From: Tubiluchus corallicola
Lineage: Eukaryota; Priapulida; Priapulimorpha; Priapulimorphida; Tubiluchidae
NCBI GenBank assembly: GCA_030141605.1
Contig: JAQGDQ010000760.1
Coordinates: 1 to 36,837 of the forward strand
Direction of reading: 5' to 3'
DNA: 36,837 nucleotides
The position numbers and the translations under genes are program-made. Below are positions 1 to 12,600 of the stretch, in pieces. The notes under the pieces are model-generated. The model was not told the origin of the DNA and did not search any database. It saw only the letters and a list, made by a program, of their open reading frames with translations. Every line of letters begins with the position of its first letter. Position 1 is the stretch's first letter.

Positions 1-59
1 AACTAAGAATGACAATCTAAAGAATTTTTTATAAAGTATGGCACAATTCAAGCCTATAT

Positions 60-335
60 CATACAATCAATGGCAGAGCCAACTTAATGCAGATGACTGG
101 AACTCATCATTTTCAAGGATAATCCTGTATTTGAGACATGACTGTGGCATGACTGGAACTCATCATTTTCAAGGATAATCCTGTATTGGAGACAATTAGC
201 TGGTGTTCTTGACCAATTTCATGTATGTATACATCAACAAAAATATAGCAGGGGAAGTATCAAATTGTTCAGATATTGTTCAACTTTTTGCAGCTAAGCT
301 TGTGCCTTAACCACTCAGCTCTTAATCTTGCTCCA
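60..335 (-). repeat. tRNA-derived SINE copy, body partly duplicated
   Basis: Read on the minus strand. A tRNA-like A box (GCTGAGTGGTTAAGG, near 300-320) is followed by a body ending in GGATTATCCTTG and GTTCCAGTCATCTGCATTAAG. The body matches the copy at 16970-17205. Bases 95-150 and 151-196 are a near-exact tandem duplication of the body (period 56). Lies in the SCYL1 intron after exon 18. The B box is too decayed to place. Confidence 0.55.
95..196. repeat. 56-bp tandem duplication
   Basis: The unit beginning GACTGGAACTCATCATTTTC occurs at 95 and again at 151. The copies are almost identical over their shared length; the second lacks the last bases of the unit. Confidence 0.85.
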
Positions 336-525
336 AAATGGTTTAAAAAAACAATATTCTAATTTAATTTATAGGAAATTGCAGGAAATTAATTTTAGAG
401 ACTTGAATAAAATAATATTCATTTGCTACGTAAACTGTAACAAATGATAGATTCTGTAATAAATGTCAAACTGTAAACAATTATTTTCAACACCTGAAAC
501 CAATTTAGCAAAGTTAATTAGTTAC

Positions 526-673
526 CGGCACTTGTCCAGGAATCGTCTGCCCAGTCTCCATCAACAAACCCCCATGAATCACTAGCTGCCGAATCCTTTA
601 TGGAAAAGTCTGACGGAGTCGGTTTGGCTGGAGAAGGTCCACTTCTAACTGTACTTCTTGCCTGATGAGCACC
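526..673 (-). CDS. SCYL1: SCYL1 coding exon 18 (residues 754-802), last exon inside the window
   Basis: Acceptor TTCAG, donor GTAACT, leaves one base, so at least one more exon follows. Encodes [10 protein letters not shown] and [16 protein letters not shown], matching human DSWGEDNWEGLE. No Lys/Arg-rich terminal exon is visible in 1-525, so the C-terminus lies outside. Confidence 0.85.
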
Positions 674-3600
674 CTGAACCAAATGTTTTCTTTAAAAGTC
701 GTAAATCCGCACTTAACCTAACTTTTAACAGCTTGGCAATTAATAAATTAGAGCAATTAATAGAATTAGTAGAACAATAAGGAAAAGACATTTCAATTCA
801 CTAGTGTAGACTGAGGTGTTCATTTTATTTGATGACATTTCTTTTGGCTGTTTATGTAGTTCCTAGAATAAGCCACTGAGCAAAAATTTTTGTAATTGTT
901 AATGACAAAAACAGTGACAATTAATGGGAAAAACCCATAATTAGCACCACAGTAGTTCAGCTGAAAGAGGAAAAAAGATCACGTAAGATTACTAATATTA
1001 TTTTTCTGTGTTTTGTGCACATATATTGTTAACACATAAAGATATCACACTTAAAAAGGATATATTCATGCAGTCAAAGCACAGCAAATGAAAACACTGG
1101 GGAAAAACACAAAACTTTCTTTGTACGTCCTTGTACTTAAGTGAACTACAATGTTGTTTGCACAAAAACAGCCAAATTGCTGGTGTTAAGAACTACATAT
1201 AGACAGTCAAAAGACAGATCATCAAATAAAAAAATTGGCAATATCTGGACTGTGTCCATCTGGTGTGCACAGTGTAACTTCTCTGACAAAAGTTAATAGA
1301 AACTATATACAGGATTAGAAACACTAGATATGGAGAACTTCGGAATTTTAAAAATTAATTGGCTATTAACGAACTTCCACTCATAAAACCAATCATCTCT
1401 TCTCGCGAACCGAAAACAGAAAAAAAACAATAGGCATATCTCTTTAGAGTATGAACGCTAGCTATGAATAACTTCAGAATTAATTACTAATTAGCTAAGA
1501 CGGATGGTGATAATTTTGGATTTTAATGCGTAAGATTACGGCTCGTATGCTCAACAGGTTACTGAACACTTTATAATCATGATCACAGTTTTTCTTAGTT
1601 CTCGCTCCATTTCATCTTTCATTCACTACTCCCCCCACTTTTATGTATATATTATCATTATTCATTATTTCAATTATTAATCATTTTTTTTAAGATTTCC
1701 ACGTACAGTTTGGCCTGTCAAGCTATGCTTTTAGGCTCAAACTGTATGCATCAAAATTATTCTGTAATGTAATTTGCACATGTATATGCTGCATTTTGTA
1801 ATTTCTCGATAATACTGCATTTATTTATATTTATATTTACTTAAATGGATAATTATCTGTATTTTAATGATAATTGTAAGATGCAATGTGGAAATGAATA
1901 AACTCTTGAAGATTCTGTGGCATGTCCCAAAGAGTCATAGCATTTACCAGAGTTTGAGAGCAAGACTAATATGGGGACACTGAACAAGTGACTGATGGAC
2001 CCGGAAAGCATCAATTAGTACATTGAGCATACCTCTGCTACTAATAAATACCTGCTTTTTGTTGGTCTGAGAAATTGAAAGTTGATTTGAGAAAAAATCA
2101 TCACTAGTGCTCTCGCCATCCCATCCCCAATCATAGGAGCTAGCTGGCTTTGTTGTTTTGTCGGTCGTGGTGACAAAGTCTTCATTACCCCAGTCATTCC
2201 AGGTGTCATGTGACAATCGTGACGATCGATCTGATGTACCTGTGTGATCCTGAAATGTTTACAGCAGCGAAAGTCAACAGCTTTATAGGGCCGATAATTG
2301 TATGCTATTTTATTACCACATTTTTCTAAGAGACTTTGATCACTATGATGATATTTTCAAAAAAAAATATTACAGTATTACTGTCTGCTCGTTGGATGCA
2401 GTAGAATGTTCATTCTTGCTTACTAGGTCAGAGTATGACTGCATACATAATGTATGACTAAAATCTATTAAAGTTGGAAAGTTAGCATTATCTTCTAGCT
2501 CATTGTATAGAAACAAATTAATTACAGGACTAGTGTTGTAAAGAGCACACAATATAATTTTTTTCATAACTTTATTTGTCTCTCATAATATTTTTTATTT
2601 CAAGTTATATACTTATACAATTAAATAAAATAGTAAACATACTTTATAGTGTAATTTTACCCGCTGTTTACATGTAATTTATACTACAACTAGGTTACAT
2701 GAACACATTCAGAGCTTTCTTGTTTGTTGGCCAAACTCCTTCTTGCTGCTGCTTGTCAAAGAAACAGACAAATTTGTTGCAGCTGGTACTTCACCAGCCA
2801 GGCCTAAAATTACGTAATTAACTGACATAAATGTTGGATTAAGTCATATAGTCATGGGTTAAGTTGCTTATATGAGTATATTAGTATGCTTGGGCTTATA
2901 TGAGTGATATAGAGAAGGTACCCGTTCTGACTGCATGTCTTCCAGACTTCCCCAGCCACCACAATTGTCGTCATTGTCATCATCACCATCTCCACTACCC
3001 CAGGCACCAGCCTGATCCCATCCTGAGTCCTATGATACAAATCACACAGTTAGTAGGGTCTCCATTAATGTAATGCAGTAAATCCATTTTAAATCATGCG
3101 TGAGAAATGCTGACTGAACTATTTTGTGCTGAACTGCAATGTTTTGTGATCAGTAAATATGCAAAATTAGTGAGAATTCAGTGCCAATGATGTTTTGTTT
3201 GACTTGTGCATTGTGAAAAAAATTACGTGCTAAGTCTAATAAAGGCTTTCAACATGCTGACTGCCAAGTACCAGTATATGCGAACATGGACTCTTAATCC
3301 ATCTATTAATCTACAGAGGTCCATGCCTTGTATAGGTGTACACTGCTATTACAAGTATACATGAAGTTGATTAAATGACACTGTATCACTCACAGGTGTA
3401 CACTGCTATTACAAGTATACATGAAGTTGATTAAATGACACTGTATCACTCACAGAAAAGCTTGGCAGTCCACTAATGCACGTAAAAGTTTCTCTGGTAG
3501 TTGGTTGAGTGCTCGTATGTGATACACTGGCGTGATATCATACAATTTTAAAAGCAGGCATTTTTGACATCATACGCCAACTACGTATTATGTTGTACTT

Positions 3601-6600
3601 GACAATTGAGGAAAAATACTATAGTAATGACATGGTAGTCAACATGTTATGTTTATGAAATGTTTCTGGTGAAATATTAAGCTTGGCAAACTTGTTTATT
3701 TTAATGGTTTAACAATGGTAAAATGAATATGAACAATCAACAAATATGAATTAAAAATTCTATAGTAATTCACTTAGAATTGAATTTATAGGCTCATTGC
3801 TAAAATATCATGTAAACTGTGCCATTATGCACAGATCTCTGTTATAAGGAATGATTTTTTGTGTGAATATAAGGACTACTAGAAAACATAAGGTACAACA
3901 TACCTGTATATTACCCCATTCTTCTGTATAACTGGGATTACCCATAGAGGTCTCTTCAGATGATTGTTCTCTAATTAGCTTTTGTTCATTAGGCTGCCCA
4001 TGATCTAAAAATACATAAAAAAATTAATGTACAAAAATAATGTTATTAATAGTAATATACATGTGCCATACAATATGTCAATAACTGATTTGTTATTTTC
4101 AGTTTTTCTCCAGAGCCTCTTATTTGTGGAACTTTTATCAAAAACATCTGGTCCTTGTTAAATAACACTAGCAGATTTGAAGTATTGCCACTTTTAAGAA
4201 AAGTAATAGAAAGAAAACACACTATTTTCACTAATTTTCTTTAGAAAAAAATATATAAGTGCAGTAGTTATAAAAAACTGACATTGCAAATGAAACAAGT
4301 GTTAGTTAGAACTTTTAATTCTTTGTTTATAGAATCAATACATGATTTTTTAAATTGGCACACTGCAAGCCAGTATACAGTACTCAATCGCATGCAGACT
4401 TATTATATTGATGCTTGTGACAGGACTGCAATATAGCAAATCAGCAAGAATATCTCTCTAAAAGTTGCAAAGCTTTCTTAGACAAGCATGGCTGTATATG
4501 CATCCTGTCTCTACCAGACAAAAAATTGTAGAAAGTATGGCAATCAAAACCACCTTGAAACAGGATTTCTATTGGTCACCCATCTATTTGCCAACCTCGC
4601 CTAGCCCTGCTAGTCTGCTATTTCTTTAGCACCAATCAAGCTTACACATTCCAAACTTACTTACCTTTTTGATTTTTGCAAGTTTCTTGAACGGACATTT
4701 CACTGATCACAGCAGAAGCGGAAGCTGCATTCGACCCTGCAGTAGCATCTTCTTTGCCTCGGTATAACTTTGACGTGAGGGAGGTGACAGCCCATCCTGC
4801 CCAACTGGCCGCCGCAGCTGCTGTTGACGGTGATGCTCCTGAGTTTACGTCTGCCTCTAAAATATAAAAATGTCATTTGCTACAGTTCTAAGTACTTTTT
4901 GTTGATTATAAATGCATATCCAGCATAATAAAAATGGGTTTCCATAACAAGTGTTACTTTTCACTGAATGCCCAATTATACTCTAAAATAATTTTGTTAA
5001 AAAGGATTGTCAATAATTACTGAAAAAGAACAAATCTATATTTTAAGCCAGGCAGTTAAATCAGCTGAATCTACATAATATTAATTGCTTAAGGAGCAAG
5101 AAGAACAAAATCTACACAAATATATAAATTACTGTAAGATTAATATCAAGTATAATTACTGAAGAAGTAAAAGAGTGGCATACCCATTTCGGTCACTAAG
5201 TCAGGGTTTTCGTGAACTTTTTCAAGTTTTTCTATAAAGACCTTCACAGCCTTGAAAGCCTAAATCCAGAGAATGAAAATAATAGTAATGCATATTACAA
5301 AATACAATAAAATGTTCTAATATTTTTATGTGTCACATTTTTATCAAAGAAAAAAATCTTTAACTTCGAGCATTATAACTTTGAACATACCACTTATTGA
5401 TCATCATAGTAAATATTTTGCTAAATACATTCTGTTTATTAATGTAAATTTTTGAATGTTTTATACTTTCATCTTCGGCACTTCATAGAACAAAACTTCT
5501 ATGAACCTGAAAATCAGAGTGTGAAACAACAGTAAAGTCCAGTTAATAACAAAATGTACTTTTAGTAAAATACTTACTATGTTTTTGTTTCAGTCTCTCT
5601 CATCTTCTGCTACATAAGACTGTCAACTAACATGTCTACTGGCCGTGAATTAAGAAAATAATACCACTCGATGTATAGAACTAAGTGTGCATTTAGTTTA
5701 GAAAGTTATGAAATGTATGTATATTAATGTTTAGCTATAGTTTTCTAAAAAAACACAAGAGACAGAGATCCTTATTTACAATTGGCCTGGAATCAAACTC
5801 AGCCTTTTAGCACTTCTGACGCATTCACAACCAAACTAAAACCTAATCACTGATAAAATTTTAAAGTTTTCAGGTCAAATGGCAAGTAAAATTTTACGTT
5901 ACTGTATTTAAAAAAATGGAATACAGAAATCAATTTCCAGAACACTTATCAACTTACCTGTTCCCTAACACCCCGATCAGGATCAATACAAATGGATGAC
6001 AAAGCGGGAAGAATCCTGGTAGCTGTATCATTGATCGTATAGTAATTCTGTGTACCAACTATGCCATGTAGACCTGCTATACGTGCTGGTGGAAATGGAT
6101 CTTTGAGAGCTCTACTAAACGCTGATAATAGAACTTTTTGCCTAATCTGTTAACAACAAAAATTAAATTAAGAAACATGAACACGAATACTGAATTATAA
6201 TACGTAATAGCAAATAAAATAGTTTGAAAAAATTAGGTAAGAAACAAAACGTCTCAATGGCAAGATCCCTATCAAAGTTTCAATATGAAAACCAAAATGT
6301 TTCAATACTAAATGCTTTAGTTTTCAAATAAAACAGAAAATTGAAATTATATATTTATTTGTTGTTTGACATGCTTTCTAAATAATACAAATCTCTGTTG
6401 CCCAACCAAACAGTAAACATAACAATATAAAATACGTGGTGATTCTTATTATGCTTTGTCCTAGTAATAACAGTGAATTTTTCTAACTTGTATGACACGT
6501 GTCACTCAATCACAAGCTCTTTAAATACCAAGCATAGAAAATTTACATATTAGTAATCTACATCACGTTAGAATGTGCGAATGTTATGATGTAAATATAA

Positions 6601-9600
6601 ATTATTAAAACGAGCTATAAGCAACATAATTTACAAGTTTGCAATAGACTAGTAATACACTCCTTTAATCTGAGTTAATGTCACACTGTACCTGAGGATG
6701 CAAATGTCCGGCTATTTTCCCCAGACATACAGTAGTATTTGCTCGTATACCTCCCTGATTGTCCTTAGACTGCAACCTTGCAAAATGCTTCATGAGCTCA
6801 ACATTTAAATTATTGTAGTTCAGTTTAGGAGCCACGAATACCATAGACTGAAAACACAAATCAAAACTCAGAATAAGCAACAACGAAAGATGTTTTTATC
6901 AAATTTGTGCCACATGCCCTGGATGTAAGTTGCTTAACAATTTCACAGTAAAGTCAAGACTCAAAAGTGCACTAAATTTGAAAACTTGCGTTGCGTAAAA
7001 CAAAAAAGTCACCTTTTAAATGTAATTCACTGATATTGACTAGTTTACCTTTACAGTCGTCTCACGAAGAACGGGGTTCGTATCTGAGAAACCAGTGCAA
7101 ATATTCATAAAAACTTTATCGTTCACTATTGATGGTTGCAAATGCTCGGCAAAGTGCTCCATCTAAGAAAAGAAGTTTTGTGAATTCGTTTAGCATGTAT
7201 GTATATTGTGTTAGGAACTTATATTACTGGTAAGCAAACTAAATTTGTAAGATGGTAAACGGATATCATGGTAACATTGTAACGTAGACTAGCTACAGAG
7301 TTGTTTACTACAAATTTTGCATATGATGTTAAACTTTTATGTAGAAGTCAATAATATAAATCATAATCACCTGTTGCAATAGTCTGACTCTTATTGCTCT
7401 GTCAGTTGAAGAAAACAATTTAACTACGCATGGCACTATTCTTTTCTGATATTCTTCTGCATCTAGAAGTCTTCCCAACTATAAAAGAGTTTTTTCATTC
7501 AGAGTAGATTCAGCAAAATAAGATTTACTCACTCAATGAGAGATAAAAACAAAAAAGTGACAGATGTTAAATACTAAATCAGAATGTTAATTTTTAGAAT
7601 GCAAATAAAAAGATACATATAACTTTATTACAGTTACAATCATATAAATGCACGAAAACAATAGAAAAAATAGAAAGAATTGAAAAATTTGGACCACCAC
7701 TGAGCCTCGAATCCAGTACTTTCTGCTTTCAGGAGATCTACATTAACCATTCAGCACAGAGGTACCTGACATTTTAGAGCTCAGAAATTTACCATGTAAG
7801 CTGATTTTCTATACTCAAAAATTTGCCCTATAAACTTACTTTCTAGACTCAGAAATTTACTCTATAAACTGACTTTCTGGACTCAGTTCAGATTCAGAAA
7901 TTTGCCTAATAAGCTGATTTTCTAGACTCAGAAATTTACCCCATAAGCCGACTTTTTACACTCAGCAATTTGCCTTATAAACTGACTTTCTAGGCTCACA
8001 AATTTAACATATAAGCTGACTTCCTAGACTCAGAAATTTACCCTGTAAGTTGACTTTCTGGACTCAGAAATTTACCCCATAAGCCAACTTTTTAGACTTA
8101 GAAATTTGCCTTATAAATTGACTTTCTAGGCTCAGAAAATTACCCTATAAGCTGACTTTCTAGATTCGGAAATTTGCCCTATAAGCTGACTTTCTAGACT
8201 CAGAAACTTATCCTGTAAGCTGATTTTCTAGGCTGAGAAATTTGATCTATAAGCTGACTTTCTGGGCTCAGAAATTTGAACTATAAGCTGACTTTCTAGG
8301 CTCAGAAATTTACCCTGTAAGCTGACTTTCTAGACTCAGAAATTTACTTTATAAGATGACTTTCTAGATTCAAAAATTTACCCTATAAGCTGACTTTCTA
8401 GATTGGAAATTTACTGTATAAGCTGACTTTTTAGACTCAGAAATTTACCCCATAAGGCAACTTTCCAGACTCAGAAATTTACCTTGTAAACTGACTTTCT
8501 AGGCCTAGAAAAATGACCTATAAGCTGACTTTCTAAGCTCAGAATTTATCCTAAAGCTGACTTTCTAGACTCAGAAATTCACCCTGTAAGCTGACTTTAC
8601 AGATTCAGAAATTTACTTTATAACCTGACTTTCTAGAGTCAGAAATTTGTCTTATACACCACTAAAGATCTATAAACTAGGAATCATAGATCACACCAAT
8701 CAATCTTACCTTTCTTTAAAGTTTTATATATACATTTAGTTTTGAGCACTAAACCACTCAAATAATAATAGAACAATGATGCAGATGTTAACAGCATTGT
8801 CTACTAAGATAAAAAAAATGCTAAGGTACAGTAACACAAAAGTGGTACATATAAAGGCCATTTTCCCTCCTTGACACAGCATGTTTTATCAACAGCTGAA
8901 AGACTCAGCCAAACACAGTCAATGACATCAAATCCAAGTAACCAACCAATTAGAAAATTAGGAAATTAGCAGAAAATTAGTTATTGTAGCATGTCACAAA
9001 AAATAATGAATTCACAGGTTTTTAGCTGTTGTCTTCAACTTCTTGTTTATTTAATATAATGGTAACTTTCATTTAATCATTTGTCCTAAATCATTCATCA
9101 CACATTCAAGTTAGAAAATTATTAATTATTTAATTGCTTTATTAAATTAGGTACCACCAAATTTCCTAGTCAGGAATAAAGTTCTGACAAAAGAAAATTT
9201 GGGCTCTTGATGCACAAGATCTTATTGTAAAATTCAGAGCAAAGCTGTTATATTTTCTAACCTGTTGCAAAACTTCCAATAATTTTTAATTAATGATAAA
9301 ATTACTAGTACCTTGAATAAAGGTGCAAGAACTGCTGAACCAGCATTACCAAATTCATATGCATTAAGCAGCTCAGGTAAGATTCTGTAACGGCATGTAT
9401 CTGAGGGAAAGTGGTCCAACTTTTCTTGCAGTTCGGTAAAAAATTTGGTCTTTGCTGCAGCTTCTTTTATCTAAGATTGAAAATAAATAAAACTACAGAA
9501 TTGACTTGTTTAAAATGGACTTGTTACACAAAACAGGTGCAAACCTGCCTTTTGAGATGTGGGCCAATGATTTCCCACAGAAACATGAAACAACGGAATT

Positions 9601-12600
9601 TATTTCTTCGCTGTGTCATGTTGGAAATCACCGTATTTGAAAGGGAGGCTTGTACTTGTTATTTAATTTTAATTAACTGGTAAATTAACATTATATTTAT
9701 TCCACATAAAATGCAGCTCACATACAGAGCATACAATAAAATGAATCACACAAAATAATAAGATGGAGTATAAGGAAAGGAAAAGCAAAATAACTATAGG
9801 CCTACAGGTACTGTTTCACACTTATGAGAAGCTTAACTTACTATCTTTTTAATTTCATTAAGTGAAATTAAAACTTACAACCATATTTCAGTCTCTGCTC
9901 AACGTCACTGTTATCCATAAAATATAAAACTTTTGGGACACCCAGCTTATTATTACTGTTTGCACCTTCTTTTTAAAAAGTCAATCACGTAACTGTTCAC
10001 TCTGACACTACGGCAATAAATAAGTCAAGCTACAGTAAGAAGACAGACATGCACAGTGACTGTCAATCATTTTCGCAGGGAAGCCAATTCATCACACAAA
10101 GCTATAAGAGTATTTCACCAGTATGGTTCTGTAGTGTAGAAAAAATGCATTTGCTTTTCATGCGAGTGTCTGTGGTTTACTTCTTACTGCTTTTAATTAT
10201 TTACTGTATGGGATACATTGTTAGTTTAGGTACTGACATGGGCATGCGCAGTGAACAAATCAGAATCTCTATTGCTTGTACTAGGAGGAAGAGAAGGAGG
10301 AGCAGAAACCCAGTGGCTCTAAAAACTGCCGTATGCGCAATTAATAACAAACCCCTGATTAGAATGAATATTTTACTTCCCGTGCAGTGGAAACTATAAC
10401 AAAAGACAAATACTAACGAATTACAACAGTTGCTACATGAAAAAGCTCACTTCTTCAAAAAAAAGTTTGGTCGAAAATCACCTGTGGAACCTGGAAACCT
10501 CAATAATATTACTTTTATAATTCATTACACCAATGTCAAGTATCGATGAACGAAGTTGTAAGGAGAAAACAGGAATGTTAATTAAACAGTAGCAAATAAA
10601 TACTCATACACACTGTTGTATTTTGAAATTGCATAAACTACAAAAATTGTATGATCAGTCCAGCAAAATCACATGAGCACAAGCATTGCTATACGACCCC
10701 CTCTGTTTAAAATTTTCTGATACGCTAACAGAAGATGGCATCACCCAATGTCAGGCAAAGACTTTCAAAGTGTTCTGCAACAATTTTGCTTTTCTGTGAA
10801 AGGATGACATCTGAATACAAAGTATAGTGTTTTAAATACAATAAAGAGCATTAGGCTGTGTACAGCATTTGCATTTCTTGTAAGATGAGAAACTACAGAT
10901 TTAGAATCAAAAAGTTTCTTAACACAAATATTCGGTTGATATATTTCGAACAGTTCATTACTATAGTTTATCAGTTTTTACTATAGATTTTTCTTCATTC
11001 TCATCAGTGTATCCACTATGCTAAGCTTGACTAATGTGTGTATAGTTTCAAAAATTACCATACTTTAAGCAGCAGAAATGTTACCTGAATTTCTTCAAGA
11101 AACAGCATCGTTTCAACAAACTCGTTGTCAAGGTAACTGCCTCTCATCCGACATTTTTCTATAAATTGAGCTGGATTAGGCCGAGATTTAGGATTTGCAC
11201 TGACCATCTCGCAGTAGTGTGGTACTAGCAGTTTAGGGATCTAAATAAGATGATCTTAAATTTAATTATAAAAATAAACTCATTAACTTCAAAATTCTAA
11301 CTTAAATATCTATAAACATTTTTATACCAATGCAGATATAGCATCTTTGCAAAATTAACATTACATGTAACTTGCATCAGTAAAATGAGAATGCAATATT
11401 TACCTGTAATAACATGATTAAAAATTTGAAAGCCCTTTATAAATCTCAAACAGACATTTGCTCCAAAAGTTGTTTAACATGCCTTTTACGATACGACACC
11501 ACGGGCACTTTTGATACTCACTATTTATAAAAAACCCAAATTTTTTTCACTTAACTCCCGGGTTAACAGTACAAGCCTATTCATGCATATGTTTATTTTT
11601 TTCTACATTGTTTTATTCTAATAAAGGTGTATTATATAATCTTTATTCATGGCTTTTTCATTCTATCTAGTTCTTTTCACTCTAACTTACTGGTTAAATA
11701 AATGGTGTTTAGCTGCTATTTTGTTTTACCCTTTATTCGCACATTTGTATGTAATTATTTAAGCACTGTGTCTGTATTTTTCAGCTAAAGAAACCTATTA
11801 AGACTAAAGCTTCTGAAATCAACAACCCATTTGAAACTAAGAAAGGGCATTGAATATCTTATTTAAGTTATTATAGATGACAAGTTTCAGGACAGCGCTC
11901 TCATATTTGTGGTATTTTATGGTAGCTGCAATAATTTGCAGGAACAATTTTTTAAATAACGAAATCAGTTGGGTAATTATAAATTAGTGTTTACACGTTA
12001 TTAACGAAATTACGATGTTTGGTTTAAACATAATTTATTGAAGGTGTAACACCTAGATTTGAAACAGAAAGTTTTACAATTGATATATGTTCTCCCCTAG
12101 TGGGAGAGAACGCTAAACAGATGCAGAACAATGGCGACCACAATGTACAAAAAATGTTACAATAAATATAAGCATTAATATGTAACATGAGTAAAAAACA
12201 ATACTATTTAATGCGCTTGGTGTTTGAAATAAAAGACCGCATTAAAACAAAAATTTGAGTGTTCACACAATTATCTAGTGTATGGTTCCCGTGCAGGAAC
12301 AAACGTGTAAGTTTATTTGGTGCAAGACTGTAAACATTGATGTTAAAAGCTAACAAAAGAGTGCAGAGATTTGTAAATAAGTCGTGTCTGGTCTGATGGT
12401 AAAGAGGGCAGCTAATTAAGTAATGACCGACTGTTTCATAAGTAGAACCACATTGACAATTGGGTGACACTAGCGACCCATCGTAATTTTTACATTTTCT
12501 GAAGAATAAATCATAATTAAGTTGGCAAAACCCAACTCTCATTCTAGTATGGTGTACAGATGAGTTTCGAGTACCACTTGAAAAGTAAGTAGGCTGCTTA

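Noticed and set aside
7690-7775. True tRNA gene
   Set aside because: A-box- and B-box-like words are present but no acceptor stem or sound cloverleaf, consistent with a SINE remnant. The same applies to 5770-5855 and 22879-22945.
7782-8656. CRISPR-like array
   Set aside because: Units are directly adjacent with no unique spacers, in an animal intron.
10049-10399. 116-codon plus-strand ORF with a hydrophobic segment
   Set aside because: Lies inside a SCYL1 intron on the opposite strand, shows no known motif, and its length is within chance expectation.
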